A stretch of 13,955 nucleotides of DNA, from the NCBI GenBank assembly GCA_964630875.1, contig CAZVXF010000028.1, positions 1-13,955 on the forward strand. The letters run 5' to 3'. This DNA is from DAIDHZ01 sp035480255. Its GTDB lineage: Bacteria; Chlamydiota; Chlamydiia; Chlamydiales; SM23-39. The notes beneath the pieces were generated by a model. The model was not told the DNA's origin, did no database searches, and was given only the letters and a program-made list of their open reading frames with translations. A program made the translations under genes and the position numbers. Shown piece by piece: positions 1-7,289 of the stretch (positions within the stretch are counted from its first letter, which is position 1; each line of letters starts with the position of its first letter).

Positions 1-195
1 TTGTAAAGACTCAAAAATTTTTTTTCAACACGCAAGGAGCGGCGCTTCCTCCCAGGCCTAAAGGACTGAGTTTCCGCGCCGTCATTAGGATGAAAATGAC
101 TAAAATCCCAATCCTAAACGTTTTTCTTTACAGCAAACAGATTGGAACAATCAGCAACTTGGATTATTATAGGGCCTAAAAAAGGCCCCTAAGAG
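1..195. other. Intergenic stretch with hairpins, no gene seen
   Basis: No convincing coding region lies between the left edge and the stop codon at 196-198. Two inverted repeats are visible. TTAGGAT (85-91) pairs with ATCCTAA (111-117) and is followed on the plus strand by a T-rich run at 121-128, the layout of a weak rho-independent terminator for a plus-strand gene outside the window. A compact GC hairpin lies at 172-188 and is listed separately. A 29-codon plus-strand frame at 90-179 exists but is too short to support. Confidence 0.5.
172..188 (-). terminator. Possible terminator hairpin after the translocon-like operon
   Basis: GGGCC (172-176) and GGCCC (184-188) form a five-base GC stem around a seven-base A-rich loop (plus-strand reading), starting eight bases past the stop codon of the last gene of the minus-strand operon. 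On the minus strand the loop is T-rich, but the stem is followed by TATAATAATCC rather than a clean T run. The position is right for a terminator; the missing U tract makes it only a candidate. Confidence 0.4.
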
Positions 196-708
196 TTAGC
201 CCGCTGCTTTTTTGAATAGCTCGCGAAGGTTCCCGAGAAGCTGCTGCAACTCTGATTGGAGATCGCGCGCCTCTCCACTTTTTTGCGCTTCATTCGAAAT
301 CTCTGTTTGGCGTAACTGCATAATTGAGTTTGCTTGCGCATTTTCTGCATTGAGTCCGCTTGTTATCAGATCTCCAATACCTTTCATGAGATCAGGAGTT
401 TTTCCAATCATTCCCTCGTAAGGTTTAGCTGTTGCATATTTAGAAACAATCATATTGCCAAAAAATGCCGTTACTAAAGTTGCACCAGAAATACAAGGTG
501 ACCAACTCCCGACTTTTTTTGTGAGATTCGCAGATTTATCAGTAGCAACACGATATTCTTTTTTCATCGTCTGACTACGAGATTGTGTTTCTTGAGAAAG
601 AATCGATAATTGCGAATTAATTTTGCAAACCAAAGCTTGTAGTCGATAAAGAATGTTCACCGACTCAGCTTTTGGGAATTTTGTTGCAATCTTTTGAATA
701 GATGTCAT
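196..708 (-). CDS. Small SctB/SseD-like hydrophobic protein, putative T3S translocator
   Basis: This 170-residue protein is the third gene of a tight minus-strand operon. Residues 15-60 are helical and charged, residues 68-88 form one hydrophobic segment (around SGATLVTAFFGNMIVS), and residues 126-168 form an amphipathic helix ending in a Leu-rich coiled coil (LQSELQQLLGNLRELF). A single central membrane segment flanked by coiled coils is the plan of the small T3S translocators SctB (YopD, EspB, SseD). At 170 residues it is shorter than those, closest to SseD in size. No N-terminal Sec signal peptide is seen. The ATG at 708 has AAGG five bases upstream and lies 12 bases after the preceding stop. 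The assignment rests on architecture and operon context, not on a clear sequence match; an unrelated secreted or membrane protein is possible. Confidence 0.5.
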   Translation of the reverse strand: MTSIQKIATKFPKAESVNILYRLQALVCKINSQLSILSQETQSRSQTMKKEYRVATDKSANLTKKVGSWSPCISGATLVTAFFGNMIVSKYATAKPYEGMIGKTPDLMKGIGDLITSGLNAENAQANSIMQLRQTEISNEAQKSGEARDLQSELQQLLGNLRELFKKAAG

Positions 709-720
709 AAATACCTTCAG

Positions 721-1458
721 TTAAGCTCTTGAATAAAGTGAATGAATGGATGCTTTGAGGGCTTCACAAATCTCTGCAATCGTGTGAGTGAGTCTTTCTC
801 CCTCTTTCGCCGTTTGTTGAATGCTCTGAAAACGTTGGTGAATTTGAGATTCAGCGATTTGTACATCTGCCATGCTATGTGATTTTTGCTTTTCAGCAAA
901 GGATTTCCCAAAATCAATTCCTTGAGCCGCTATGTTTACACCAGTCGTCGCCCAAGAAGCCAATTTTTCCGCAAGCAGGCCACTTGAAGAGGCAAGAAAA
1001 CCGCCAGCAGCTCCTGCGACATAGGAAGCATATTGTAATCCTGTCTCTAGACGAGATGCGATGGTCTCTTGAAGATCTTTAGAAGGAGTAATCCAGGAAG
1101 AAACTTTGTCATAAATTCCATTACTTTGGAAAATACGATTCGCAATCCCAGCAACGCCAGATGCGACTAGAAGTTTTCCTGCGAGACTATTTTCTTCTGA
1201 ATTCCAGATTACAGCTCCAGACAAAAGTGGGATCATCGGAGTTATATTATTTGCAATTGCTGAAAGATATTCCCAATTTCTAGAACTATTTTGCGCCTGT
1301 GAAAATTCGATCATTAGCTTTTGCTTTTCTTTTTCGTGAAGACGCACTACTTCAAAGTCATTTTCTGTCTGACGTTCTAAGATATCAGCCTGTGTGGTGG
1401 CTGTCTTCTCAAAGCGCTCATACGTGCCTAAAAGACGATACATGAAATGAGTTTGCAT
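721..1458 (-). CDS. Short SctE-like hydrophobic protein, putative T3S translocator
   Basis: This 245-residue protein is the middle gene of the operon. Residues 12-60 form a charged helical coiled-coil region, residues 64-84 and 92-110 are hydrophobic, and residues 142-168 are a third Ala/Gly/Ser-rich hydrophobic stretch (YVAGAAGGFLASSSGLLA). The C-terminus (197-243) is amphipathic helix. Coiled coil, membrane hairpin, then a C-terminal helix is the layout of the large T3S translocator SctE (YopB, EspD, SseC), though that family usually exceeds 300 residues, so this would be a miniature form. No Sec signal peptide is seen. The ATG at 1458 follows the upstream stop by six bases and has AAAAGG upstream overlapping the end of that gene, so translation is probably coupled. 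The role is inferred from layout and neighbours. No class II translocator chaperone (SycD-like TPR protein) is encoded next to it. Confidence 0.5.
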   Translation of the reverse strand: MQTHFMYRLLGTYERFEKTATTQADILERQTENDFEVVRLHEKEKQKLMIEFSQAQNSSRNWEYLSAIANNITPMIPLLSGAVIWNSEENSLAGKLLVASGVAGIANRIFQSNGIYDKVSSWITPSKDLQETIASRLETGLQYASYVAGAAGGFLASSSGLLAEKLASWATTGVNIAAQGIDFGKSFAEKQKSHSMADVQIAESQIHQRFQSIQQTAKEGERLTHTIAEICEALKASIHSLYSRA

Positions 1459-1464
1459 CAGTTG

Positions 1465-2052
1465 TTACCTTTTAATCGATCTTTCTTGCATTTTACGAAT
1501 CAAATCACTTTGCTCTGAAATCATCTTTTTCACTGTATCATTGATCGAAGACATGTTTTGGATGATTGTTTGCATTTTAGTAAAAATTTGCTGCACTTCA
1601 GTACGCAATTTATCTAAATGAGTTCCAAGAGAACTTTTCAAAGCTGTGAGTTGTTCTTTATCGATTTCTTTCCCTTCAGGAATATCCAAAAGGTTGATGC
1701 CTCTTTCTTTCAACTGCGAAATTAATGAGGTGATCGTATCGTTGAGTTTTGGTTTTTCAGGATTGAGTTTTCCGGCCTCACGAGATAATTCCAGAAGAAG
1801 ATCAATCGATTGAATGATATCGTTGGACTTTCCTTCCATATTTTCTAGTTTTTGAATCGATCTTCTTTCAACTAATTGTGCAGAAAGAACTGCTGATTTT
1901 GTAGGATCTGTCGCTCTTTGTAAATCAGATAAAATTTGTCGTGCTATTTCATCTGTTTCTTTTTCGATCGCAGAGAGAAGTGTATCCTCTGGAGTATTTT
2001 CTATCGATAGTTCTTCTGGGGAGATTCCATTGAGATCAAGAGATACGGACAT
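1465..2052 (-). CDS. EspA/SseB-like helical protein, putative T3S filament or tip subunit
   Basis: This 195-residue protein has no membrane segment, no cysteine or tryptophan, and is almost wholly helical. The C-terminal half follows the pattern I recall for the EspA/SseB family: a short Gly-Ile stretch (118-119), a Lys/Leu-rich helix (DKEQLTALKSSL, 131-142), then a long terminal helix with Ile-Gln-x-Met and an Asn (164-171) running to residue 190 as a coiled coil. In SPI-2 and the LEE these proteins (about 190-200 residues) polymerise into the filament or tip on which the translocon pore assembles. The length matches, and so does the gene order, followed by two hydrophobic proteins. The N-terminal half (1-60) shows no match I can name. 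The ATG at 2052 is preceded by GAGG four bases upstream and by a good promoter. A fast-evolving unrelated coiled-coil protein remains possible. Confidence 0.55.
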   Translation of the reverse strand: MSVSLDLNGISPEELSIENTPEDTLLSAIEKETDEIARQILSDLQRATDPTKSAVLSAQLVERRSIQKLENMEGKSNDIIQSIDLLLELSREAGKLNPEKPKLNDTITSLISQLKERGINLLDIPEGKEIDKEQLTALKSSLGTHLDKLRTEVQQIFTKMQTIIQNMSSINDTVKKMISEQSDLIRKMQERSIKR

Positions 2053-2081
2053 AGACCCTCTTTTTGTTGGTTTTGAGAGCC

Positions 2082-2110
2082 AGTTTAAAATAATTAGGAA
2101 TAAATGTCAA
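2082..2110 (-). promoter_or_regulatory. Promoter of the translocon-like operon
   Basis: Read on the minus strand, a perfect TTGACA (-35, plus-strand 2110 to 2105) is separated by 17 bases from TAAACT (-10, 2087 to 2082). The expected start of transcription is near 2075, giving a leader of about 23 bases before the ATG at 2052. This is the standard housekeeping-sigma layout and is the best promoter in the window. It implies that the three-gene operon is transcribed separately from tamAB, which lies upstream on the same strand. Confidence 0.6.
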
Positions 2111-2168
2111 GATTAAGGTCTTGTAAAGATCTTCTATATATTAAAATGTTTATTCTTATTTTAATTAA

Positions 2169-2187
2169 TAACCTGAACTTCAGGTTA
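2169..2187. terminator. Palindrome overlapping the tamB stop codon, candidate terminator
   Basis: Nine-base arms (2169-2177 and 2179-2187) flank a single central C; after one mismatch three more pairs extend it outward. The right arm contains the tamB stop codon (2185-2187). On the minus strand the stem is followed by an AT-rich stretch (TTAATTAAAATAAG) without a run of T. It may end the tamAB transcript before the next promoter at 2082-2110, or it may be a protein-binding palindrome; the sequence alone does not decide. Confidence 0.4.
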
Positions 2188-5100
2188 ATAAGTTCTTGTC
2201 CAGCGCAACGTGAATTTACCTTGTTTTTGTTCGTCTAATTGATCGCTTTCAAAAATAAAGGAAAGATTGTTTTTCATCTCAACTTCGACGCTAATGTTGC
2301 CTGCGGTATTTTCCGCGGCTTGCGAATAGGAGACAAGGACTCCATCTGTCACATATTTTCCGACTTGAATGGCAATGGTTTCTCCACTTTCGGAACTTGC
2401 GCTAGGAACTGTGATCATTTCTATTCTATCCAACCCTAAGGTTTTTTTCGTTTCTTCGATGATATTTGGACCTTCTCCTACGAGGGATGCGACTGATCCT
2501 GCAAGTTGAAGAGCTTGGACGCTACTGATTTCTGTCAGATCTCGGCCAAAGAGGAGATAGGCCATAATGGTTCCAAGGGGGAGCGGTGGGGCGGAGTGGA
2601 GAGAAATTTGGGGGTTATTGAGAGGACCTTTCAGGTTTGCGGTGACAAGAACATCTTTGATTTGAATTTCTGCTGATAAGTTGAGTTGTGGTTGTAGATC
2701 GGGAATGCCGCTAAAGGTGAGCGATCCTTCTGTCAGTTTGAAAGAGCGGGAGGAGAAATTAAAAGTTCCTTTGATGAGTTCGATTTTTCCTTTTGTGACA
2801 ATATCTGTTTGCTGGCCGCCGACTTGAAATTGTCCTTTCCATTCCGATTCTAGGCCGCGCCCAGAGATGAAAATTCCATCCGGAGCATCGACAGAAAGAT
2901 CGAGAAAGAGGGGATAGGGGTGAAGATTTGGGAGTTCGTAGTTGTAAGGAGGAGCTATCGCATTTTTATAGACAACTTGAAGTTCAGGAAGAGCTTTTGG
3001 GATTTTAGCAGGAACTGTGACATCGCTTTCTACAATTTCAAGATGGCCTGTTGCGATTGCATTTTTGCTATCGCCATGTATTTTTAAATGGCCATTTCCT
3101 TCCGTTGTGATGAGATCAAGTGTGGCAATATTAAATCTGGAAAAATCGACATCAAAAATAAACGGAAAGTGTTCTAAAGGGAGAACGTCGATGTATCCTG
3201 TGGCAGAAAAAGTTCCCTTGCTCATTGCATCTGCGGCTAAGAATTTGTTCAGATTTAACCTCCCGCCATCTGCAGTGAATTGTGCCGAAATATTTTGCAG
3301 CTCAGTCCCTGTAAAGTAGTTCTGATAGAAACCTTGGGTGAAATCGCACCGGCCCTTCAGATCTGGATGCATGAGCGTGTTACTCATTTTGAAATCGCAA
3401 TAGCAATTGCCTTCAAGGCGGTGGGTGCCCAGATTAAAGAAGTCGAGAAATTCTTCGATAGGACCATTTAAAAAAATGTGTCCAGAGACTTTTTGATCAT
3501 AGAGGAGTTCTGCGGTTAGAGGACGCAGCTCTAAATGTATCGGTATGCTTAGATCAATGGTCGATAATGGACTGTCGCGCACTGTGAGCAATCCTTTTAC
3601 ATCCAGGCGATCATTGCTCAATTCGCTCACAAGAGTCCCTTCTGCATTGATGGGATCTAATTGTCCAAGAGTGCTCAATTCTAAATCCTCGAAACTTGCA
3701 TTCAATTTTCCTTTGACGCCTGTACTTGTTTCTGTCATCGCAAGATCAAGATTTAATATTCCTTCTACGGCCACATCGAGGGGATTGAGTGATAGAAAAT
3801 CAATCGGTAAGCGGCGAATCTTCAGATTTGCATTTCCTCTTTGATCTATTTCTTCTAAATCAGCACGGATCGATGCATCGGCAATTTCAAGCGAAAAATC
3901 TTTTAAGCGTAGAAGATTTGGCGTCATCGAAAACTGCGCTGGAGTAGAAAGAACCACTGGATGATTGAAGAACGATCCTGTCGCATTTTGCAAAGTAACA
4001 TTGAGATTTTTCTTTGCGTAGGTCCAAAAGCCGAAGAGATCCAATTGAAGTGGATGTTGCCATTGTCCTGTTAGATTCAAAGAAAAAGGCCAGTTTTCTC
4101 CAACTGTTTCTGTTTCAAAGCTTGCTTCTTCGAAATGTAGATTTTTCCACTGTCCCTCTCGAATATCGCCAACAATATTCCCATGTAACCCATCATGCAA
4201 GTCAGAATAAATCTTCATTTCTTTAATGGAGATATTTTCGTAGTGCGCATCGGTCAAGATTGCGTCTACATGAAGCTCTTTCGGATTCCAATCAATGACG
4301 CCGGTTGCGCGCCCATAATAGGCAGGGAAAATATCATGAATCTGATGGACCTTAAAATTAGCATGGATGAGAATCTCTTTTGCAAAATTGAGGTCTCCCT
4401 TCGCTGCAAAAGCTGGACTTGTAATTTCTGCGTTTGGAAAGACAATGCCTTCTTTATTCCAAAGAAAAGCAGAATTTGACTTCCATAAAAGATCTCTATA
4501 ATCAGCTGAGGACGCAGTTGTTCCTTCCAACTTTCCACGCACATATTCGGCAAGAATTTCGCCATGCGCGTTTGTGATTTCCTCATCATCGATTGCAAAA
4601 TAGGGAATGCGCCAATTGGCTTTAAATTGTACGCCACTTGGACCTTGTTTTGCTTCGATATTTGCAAATAGACTCGCCAAATAATTCGAGTGTATTTGAA
4701 TCAAGCTTGTCTGAATTTTTCCTTCGCGATTGATGGTCCCGTTTGCTCTTAAATTTGCAACATCAGATTCGATGCGTACTTTTGAAAAATCCCAAGTCGT
4801 GTCAGGGTTTCTCTGAAATCTACCGGAAAATTTCCAACTTCGTGCGATAAATTCTTGATTTGATTGGGGAACGATCGTTCCATCTGTTTTAAAATGCAAC
4901 ACGTGCGCTCTGTTTTCTGTGATTGCAAATGAGCCACGAGTCGTCGTTAAAAAATCATCAAATAATGTTGCATTTGTTAAATAAAACTTTTCGATAATTA
5001 GGCTGAAGCGTTTATTCGATTGACTTGCAATACCGCCTACCCGATTTACGCTTTCCAATAAATTCCAACTGACCTGATCGCCTTTAAGATCTTTAAAAAC

Positions 5101-5373
5101 AATTTCGCCTTTTAGCAAGCTTACAAAAGAAAAAATCGCCTTTAGATTTCCAAAATGAATTTCAAAGTCTGGAGCGCTGACGATCACTCCTCGAAGATCA
5201 AGCCTTGGAAAGGCATTCTCAATGCTCTCAATACTGACATCCCAACCTGACTTTTGAAGGCTTTCTTTGAAGAGTGAAAGAGCTTTATTTTGTACAATTC
5301 GACTATGAATCACGCCATCTGCGAGAGCGATGAGTACGAGGAATGTGATTAGAACAAATATAATTTTTTTCAT
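2185..5373 (-). CDS. tamB: TamB-family translocation and assembly module protein
   Basis: This protein of 1062 residues is anchored in the inner membrane by an N-terminal uncleaved helix (residues 3-21, after MKK) and spans the periplasm toward TamA. Long runs of alternating beta-strand pattern fill residues 25-720, typical of the AsmA-like/VTT-type lipid-channel proteins. The C-terminal third carries the TamB domain (formerly DUF490): a LLFGRDLTEISSVQALQLA segment, then a Gly-Lys-Tyr strand (VGKYVTDGVLVSYSQ) and a final strand ending in an aromatic residue. The family works with TamA in outer-membrane protein insertion and is implicated in phospholipid transport between the membranes. Its ATG overlaps the tamA stop in TGATG, so the two are translationally coupled. 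The length is somewhat shorter than E. coli TamB (about 1260). Role assignment is strong from C-terminal domain and neighbour together. Confidence 0.87.
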   Translation of the reverse strand: MKKIIFVLITFLVLIALADGVIHSRIVQNKALSLFKESLQKSGWDVSIESIENAFPRLDLRGVIVSAPDFEIHFGNLKAIFSFVSLLKGEIVFKDLKGDQVSWNLLESVNRVGGIASQSNKRFSLIIEKFYLTNATLFDDFLTTTRGSFAITENRAHVLHFKTDGTIVPQSNQEFIARSWKFSGRFQRNPDTTWDFSKVRIESDVANLRANGTINREGKIQTSLIQIHSNYLASLFANIEAKQGPSGVQFKANWRIPYFAIDDEEITNAHGEILAEYVRGKLEGTTASSADYRDLLWKSNSAFLWNKEGIVFPNAEITSPAFAAKGDLNFAKEILIHANFKVHQIHDIFPAYYGRATGVIDWNPKELHVDAILTDAHYENISIKEMKIYSDLHDGLHGNIVGDIREGQWKNLHFEEASFETETVGENWPFSLNLTGQWQHPLQLDLFGFWTYAKKNLNVTLQNATGSFFNHPVVLSTPAQFSMTPNLLRLKDFSLEIADASIRADLEEIDQRGNANLKIRRLPIDFLSLNPLDVAVEGILNLDLAMTETSTGVKGKLNASFEDLELSTLGQLDPINAEGTLVSELSNDRLDVKGLLTVRDSPLSTIDLSIPIHLELRPLTAELLYDQKVSGHIFLNGPIEEFLDFFNLGTHRLEGNCYCDFKMSNTLMHPDLKGRCDFTQGFYQNYFTGTELQNISAQFTADGGRLNLNKFLAADAMSKGTFSATGYIDVLPLEHFPFIFDVDFSRFNIATLDLITTEGNGHLKIHGDSKNAIATGHLEIVESDVTVPAKIPKALPELQVVYKNAIAPPYNYELPNLHPYPLFLDLSVDAPDGIFISGRGLESEWKGQFQVGGQQTDIVTKGKIELIKGTFNFSSRSFKLTEGSLTFSGIPDLQPQLNLSAEIQIKDVLVTANLKGPLNNPQISLHSAPPLPLGTIMAYLLFGRDLTEISSVQALQLAGSVASLVGEGPNIIEETKKTLGLDRIEMITVPSASSESGETIAIQVGKYVTDGVLVSYSQAAENTAGNISVEVEMKNNLSFIFESDQLDEQKQGKFTLRWTRTY

Positions 5374-7190
5374 CAGAAAGCTTGTCCTACAGATGTGTAA
5401 ATTTGGTATCTCTTATCAATGTGTTTTCTGCGATCAAGTGGAAACCCAATGTCAAATCGCAGCGGTCCAAAGAATGCAAAGTAACGGAGTCCTAAACCGA
5501 TCGATTTATACCACTTCGTATCAAGTGTTGGATAGGTTTGATTCGTCACATTTCCAAAATCAAAGAAAGGTACTAACCCGATATTTTCTTTCACTCGAAT
5601 GCGCAATTCTGTACTTGTGAAAAAACACGATCTTCCCCCAAGCGGCCTGTGGCTTTTATTGACCGGGCTCAATGTCTGATATTTATAGCCACGCATCTCA
5701 TCTTCGGATCCGCCTAAGAACAGTTTTGGTAATGGAACATTTTCTCTTTCAGTCCCCGCAATGGATCCAAGTTGTGCACGAAAGGCAAGTATGACGTTTT
5801 TTGAGAAAGTTAAAGGAAAATATTTTGTTGCCGTAATCCGTTGTTTGACAAAATGGACATTACTTTCACGAATCGATTGATATGGCGTAATCGAATAGGC
5901 CACGGTAAAGCCTTCTTTGGGATCGAGTGGATCTTCTACTCCCTCATACTTGGCAAAAAAAGGAAGTCCTAAAAGAAAATAAAAGCCATTTGTTGCGCTC
6001 ATGTTCACATCGATGTAATCTGCCTTCAATCCAATGGAAAGAAAGCCATTTTCTCCCATGATTCGGTCGATATAGTTCGCAAGCCTATATTCATGAAACC
6101 GAAAAAAAGAAGTGAGCGGATCTTTTCCGATATGATACGCAAAGATTTCTTCGTTATTTGCTTCAAATACAGCGCGATATGTTTGATCAAATCGATAAAA
6201 ATCGGGGTTTTTGAAGGTGATTCTCGCGGTGGAAGATTTTTGGGCGTATTCGAGCAAAATGCTCAAAGTTTCTCCCATCCCTCCGATGTTTCGATTTGTC
6301 CAAGTAACGTTTCCTCCTAACCCATTGACTGTCGCGTAAAACACACCAAACGTGAATTTTTTATGTTTAGCCTCTGCGATTCTCAAAGTTACAGGTAGCT
6401 CTCCTAGCTCATCGACTTTATCTCCATGAGTGATGACAACTGAGCTAAATAATTCCGTTTGGATCAATCGTTTTTGTGTTTCTTCGAGTAAATCCGTGTT
6501 AAAAATATCACCTTCTTGCCAAGATAGTTTTTTTTCTAGCAGGCGCGGATTGATATCTTTTACCCCTACATAAATGACCGGACCGAATTTTGTGATTGGA
6601 CCCTCATCCAAACAAGCTGCTGCGCTGACGGTATGATCTGCCATGTCAACTTCGACACGTCTTTTGTGTATTTTTGCAAGAGGATAACCGCACTTTGAAA
6701 GTTCATCTAACGCTTTGAGCTCTGCATTCACAATACTCGAAGAAATGGCAGGATTTCCAAGCGTTAATCCTAACCGCTCTGGATTGATTGATGGGCACCC
6801 AGCGAGTGCGACTTGTTGGGTGCAATTGACGCCTCCATGCACGCTGAATGACTTCAATGCAAACTGTGGTCCTGGATGAATCCGAAGATCCACGCGGATT
6901 GTATCGTTTGTATTGACAATGGATGAATCAATTGAGGAATCATAATAAGCATATGCATGTAGCACCTTCATCAAGATTGGAATATCCGATGCGATGCGAT
7001 AGCGAAGCCCATTGATTGAAGCGGGGGGGCGATGTTGCAAAGAAACGAGCTGCGAAGATTCGAGCATTGAATTGAGAGCCGCTTTGTTCTCCAAACCAAT
7101 CAAGCGCACTTCGTAATCGAGTGCATTCGCCATCACAGGAATGAAAAACAAAACAAATAATTTTCGCATGCTATTCGGATATTGCGACAT
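5373..7190 (-). CDS. tamA: TamA-like Omp85 outer-membrane protein
   Basis: This protein of 605 residues has a signal peptide (hydrophobic core about 11-22, likely cleavage after Ala-Asn-Ala), about three POTRA domains (roughly 26-105, 110-195, 200-275) and a C-terminal 16-strand-type barrel (about 278-605). The Omp85 signature is visible as FLGGSEDEMRGY with Arg500-Gly501-Tyr502, followed by a GLGLRY...GPLRFDIGFPL strand pair (565-585) and a C-terminal Phe, the usual beta-barrel targeting signal. Three POTRAs rather than five, and tamB immediately downstream, favour TamA over BamA. A shorter start at 7169 (MRKLFVLFF) would give a more typical signal peptide; neither start has a clear Shine-Dalgarno, so the exact N-terminus is open. 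Expected role: inserting certain outer-membrane proteins together with TamB. Confidence 0.85.
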   Translation of the reverse strand: MSQYPNSMRKLFVLFFIPVMANALDYEVRLIGLENKAALNSMLESSQLVSLQHRPPASINGLRYRIASDIPILMKVLHAYAYYDSSIDSSIVNTNDTIRVDLRIHPGPQFALKSFSVHGGVNCTQQVALAGCPSINPERLGLTLGNPAISSSIVNAELKALDELSKCGYPLAKIHKRRVEVDMADHTVSAAACLDEGPITKFGPVIYVGVKDINPRLLEKKLSWQEGDIFNTDLLEETQKRLIQTELFSSVVITHGDKVDELGELPVTLRIAEAKHKKFTFGVFYATVNGLGGNVTWTNRNIGGMGETLSILLEYAQKSSTARITFKNPDFYRFDQTYRAVFEANNEEIFAYHIGKDPLTSFFRFHEYRLANYIDRIMGENGFLSIGLKADYIDVNMSATNGFYFLLGLPFFAKYEGVEDPLDPKEGFTVAYSITPYQSIRESNVHFVKQRITATKYFPLTFSKNVILAFRAQLGSIAGTERENVPLPKLFLGGSEDEMRGYKYQTLSPVNKSHRPLGGRSCFFTSTELRIRVKENIGLVPFFDFGNVTNQTYPTLDTKWYKSIGLGLRYFAFFGPLRFDIGFPLDRRKHIDKRYQIYTSVGQAF

Positions 7191-7227
7191 TTGTCAAAAA
7201 GTTTTCTAGCATTATTTAAAATTAGAG

Positions 7228-7256
7228 TTGACTTTTGAGGGAGAACAACGTTAATC
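7228..7256 (+). promoter_or_regulatory. Promoter of the repeat-protein gene pair
   Basis: TTGACT (7228-7233) and TTAATC (7251-7256) are separated by exactly 17 bases. Transcription would begin near 7263, with a leader of about 27 bases and AAGG (7277-7280) nine bases before the ATG at 7290. The same 99-base gap must also hold the divergent tamA promoter, for which only weaker candidates are visible on the minus strand (TAATTT or TAAATA with poor -35 boxes). Confidence 0.5.
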
Positions 7257-7289
7257 TTTTCTTCGAATTTTGAAACAAGGTTAAAAGAA

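Noticed and set aside
90..179. A 29-codon plus-strand frame (MKMTKIPILNVFLYSKQIG...) faintly like the start of a HipA N-terminal domain
   Set aside because: Too short, no following domain, and it overlaps hairpin-forming sequence; the resemblance is only a few residues.
4266..4667. A 133-codon minus-strand frame
   Set aside because: It lies wholly inside tamB in another frame; the tamB translation there is the expected beta-rich pattern.
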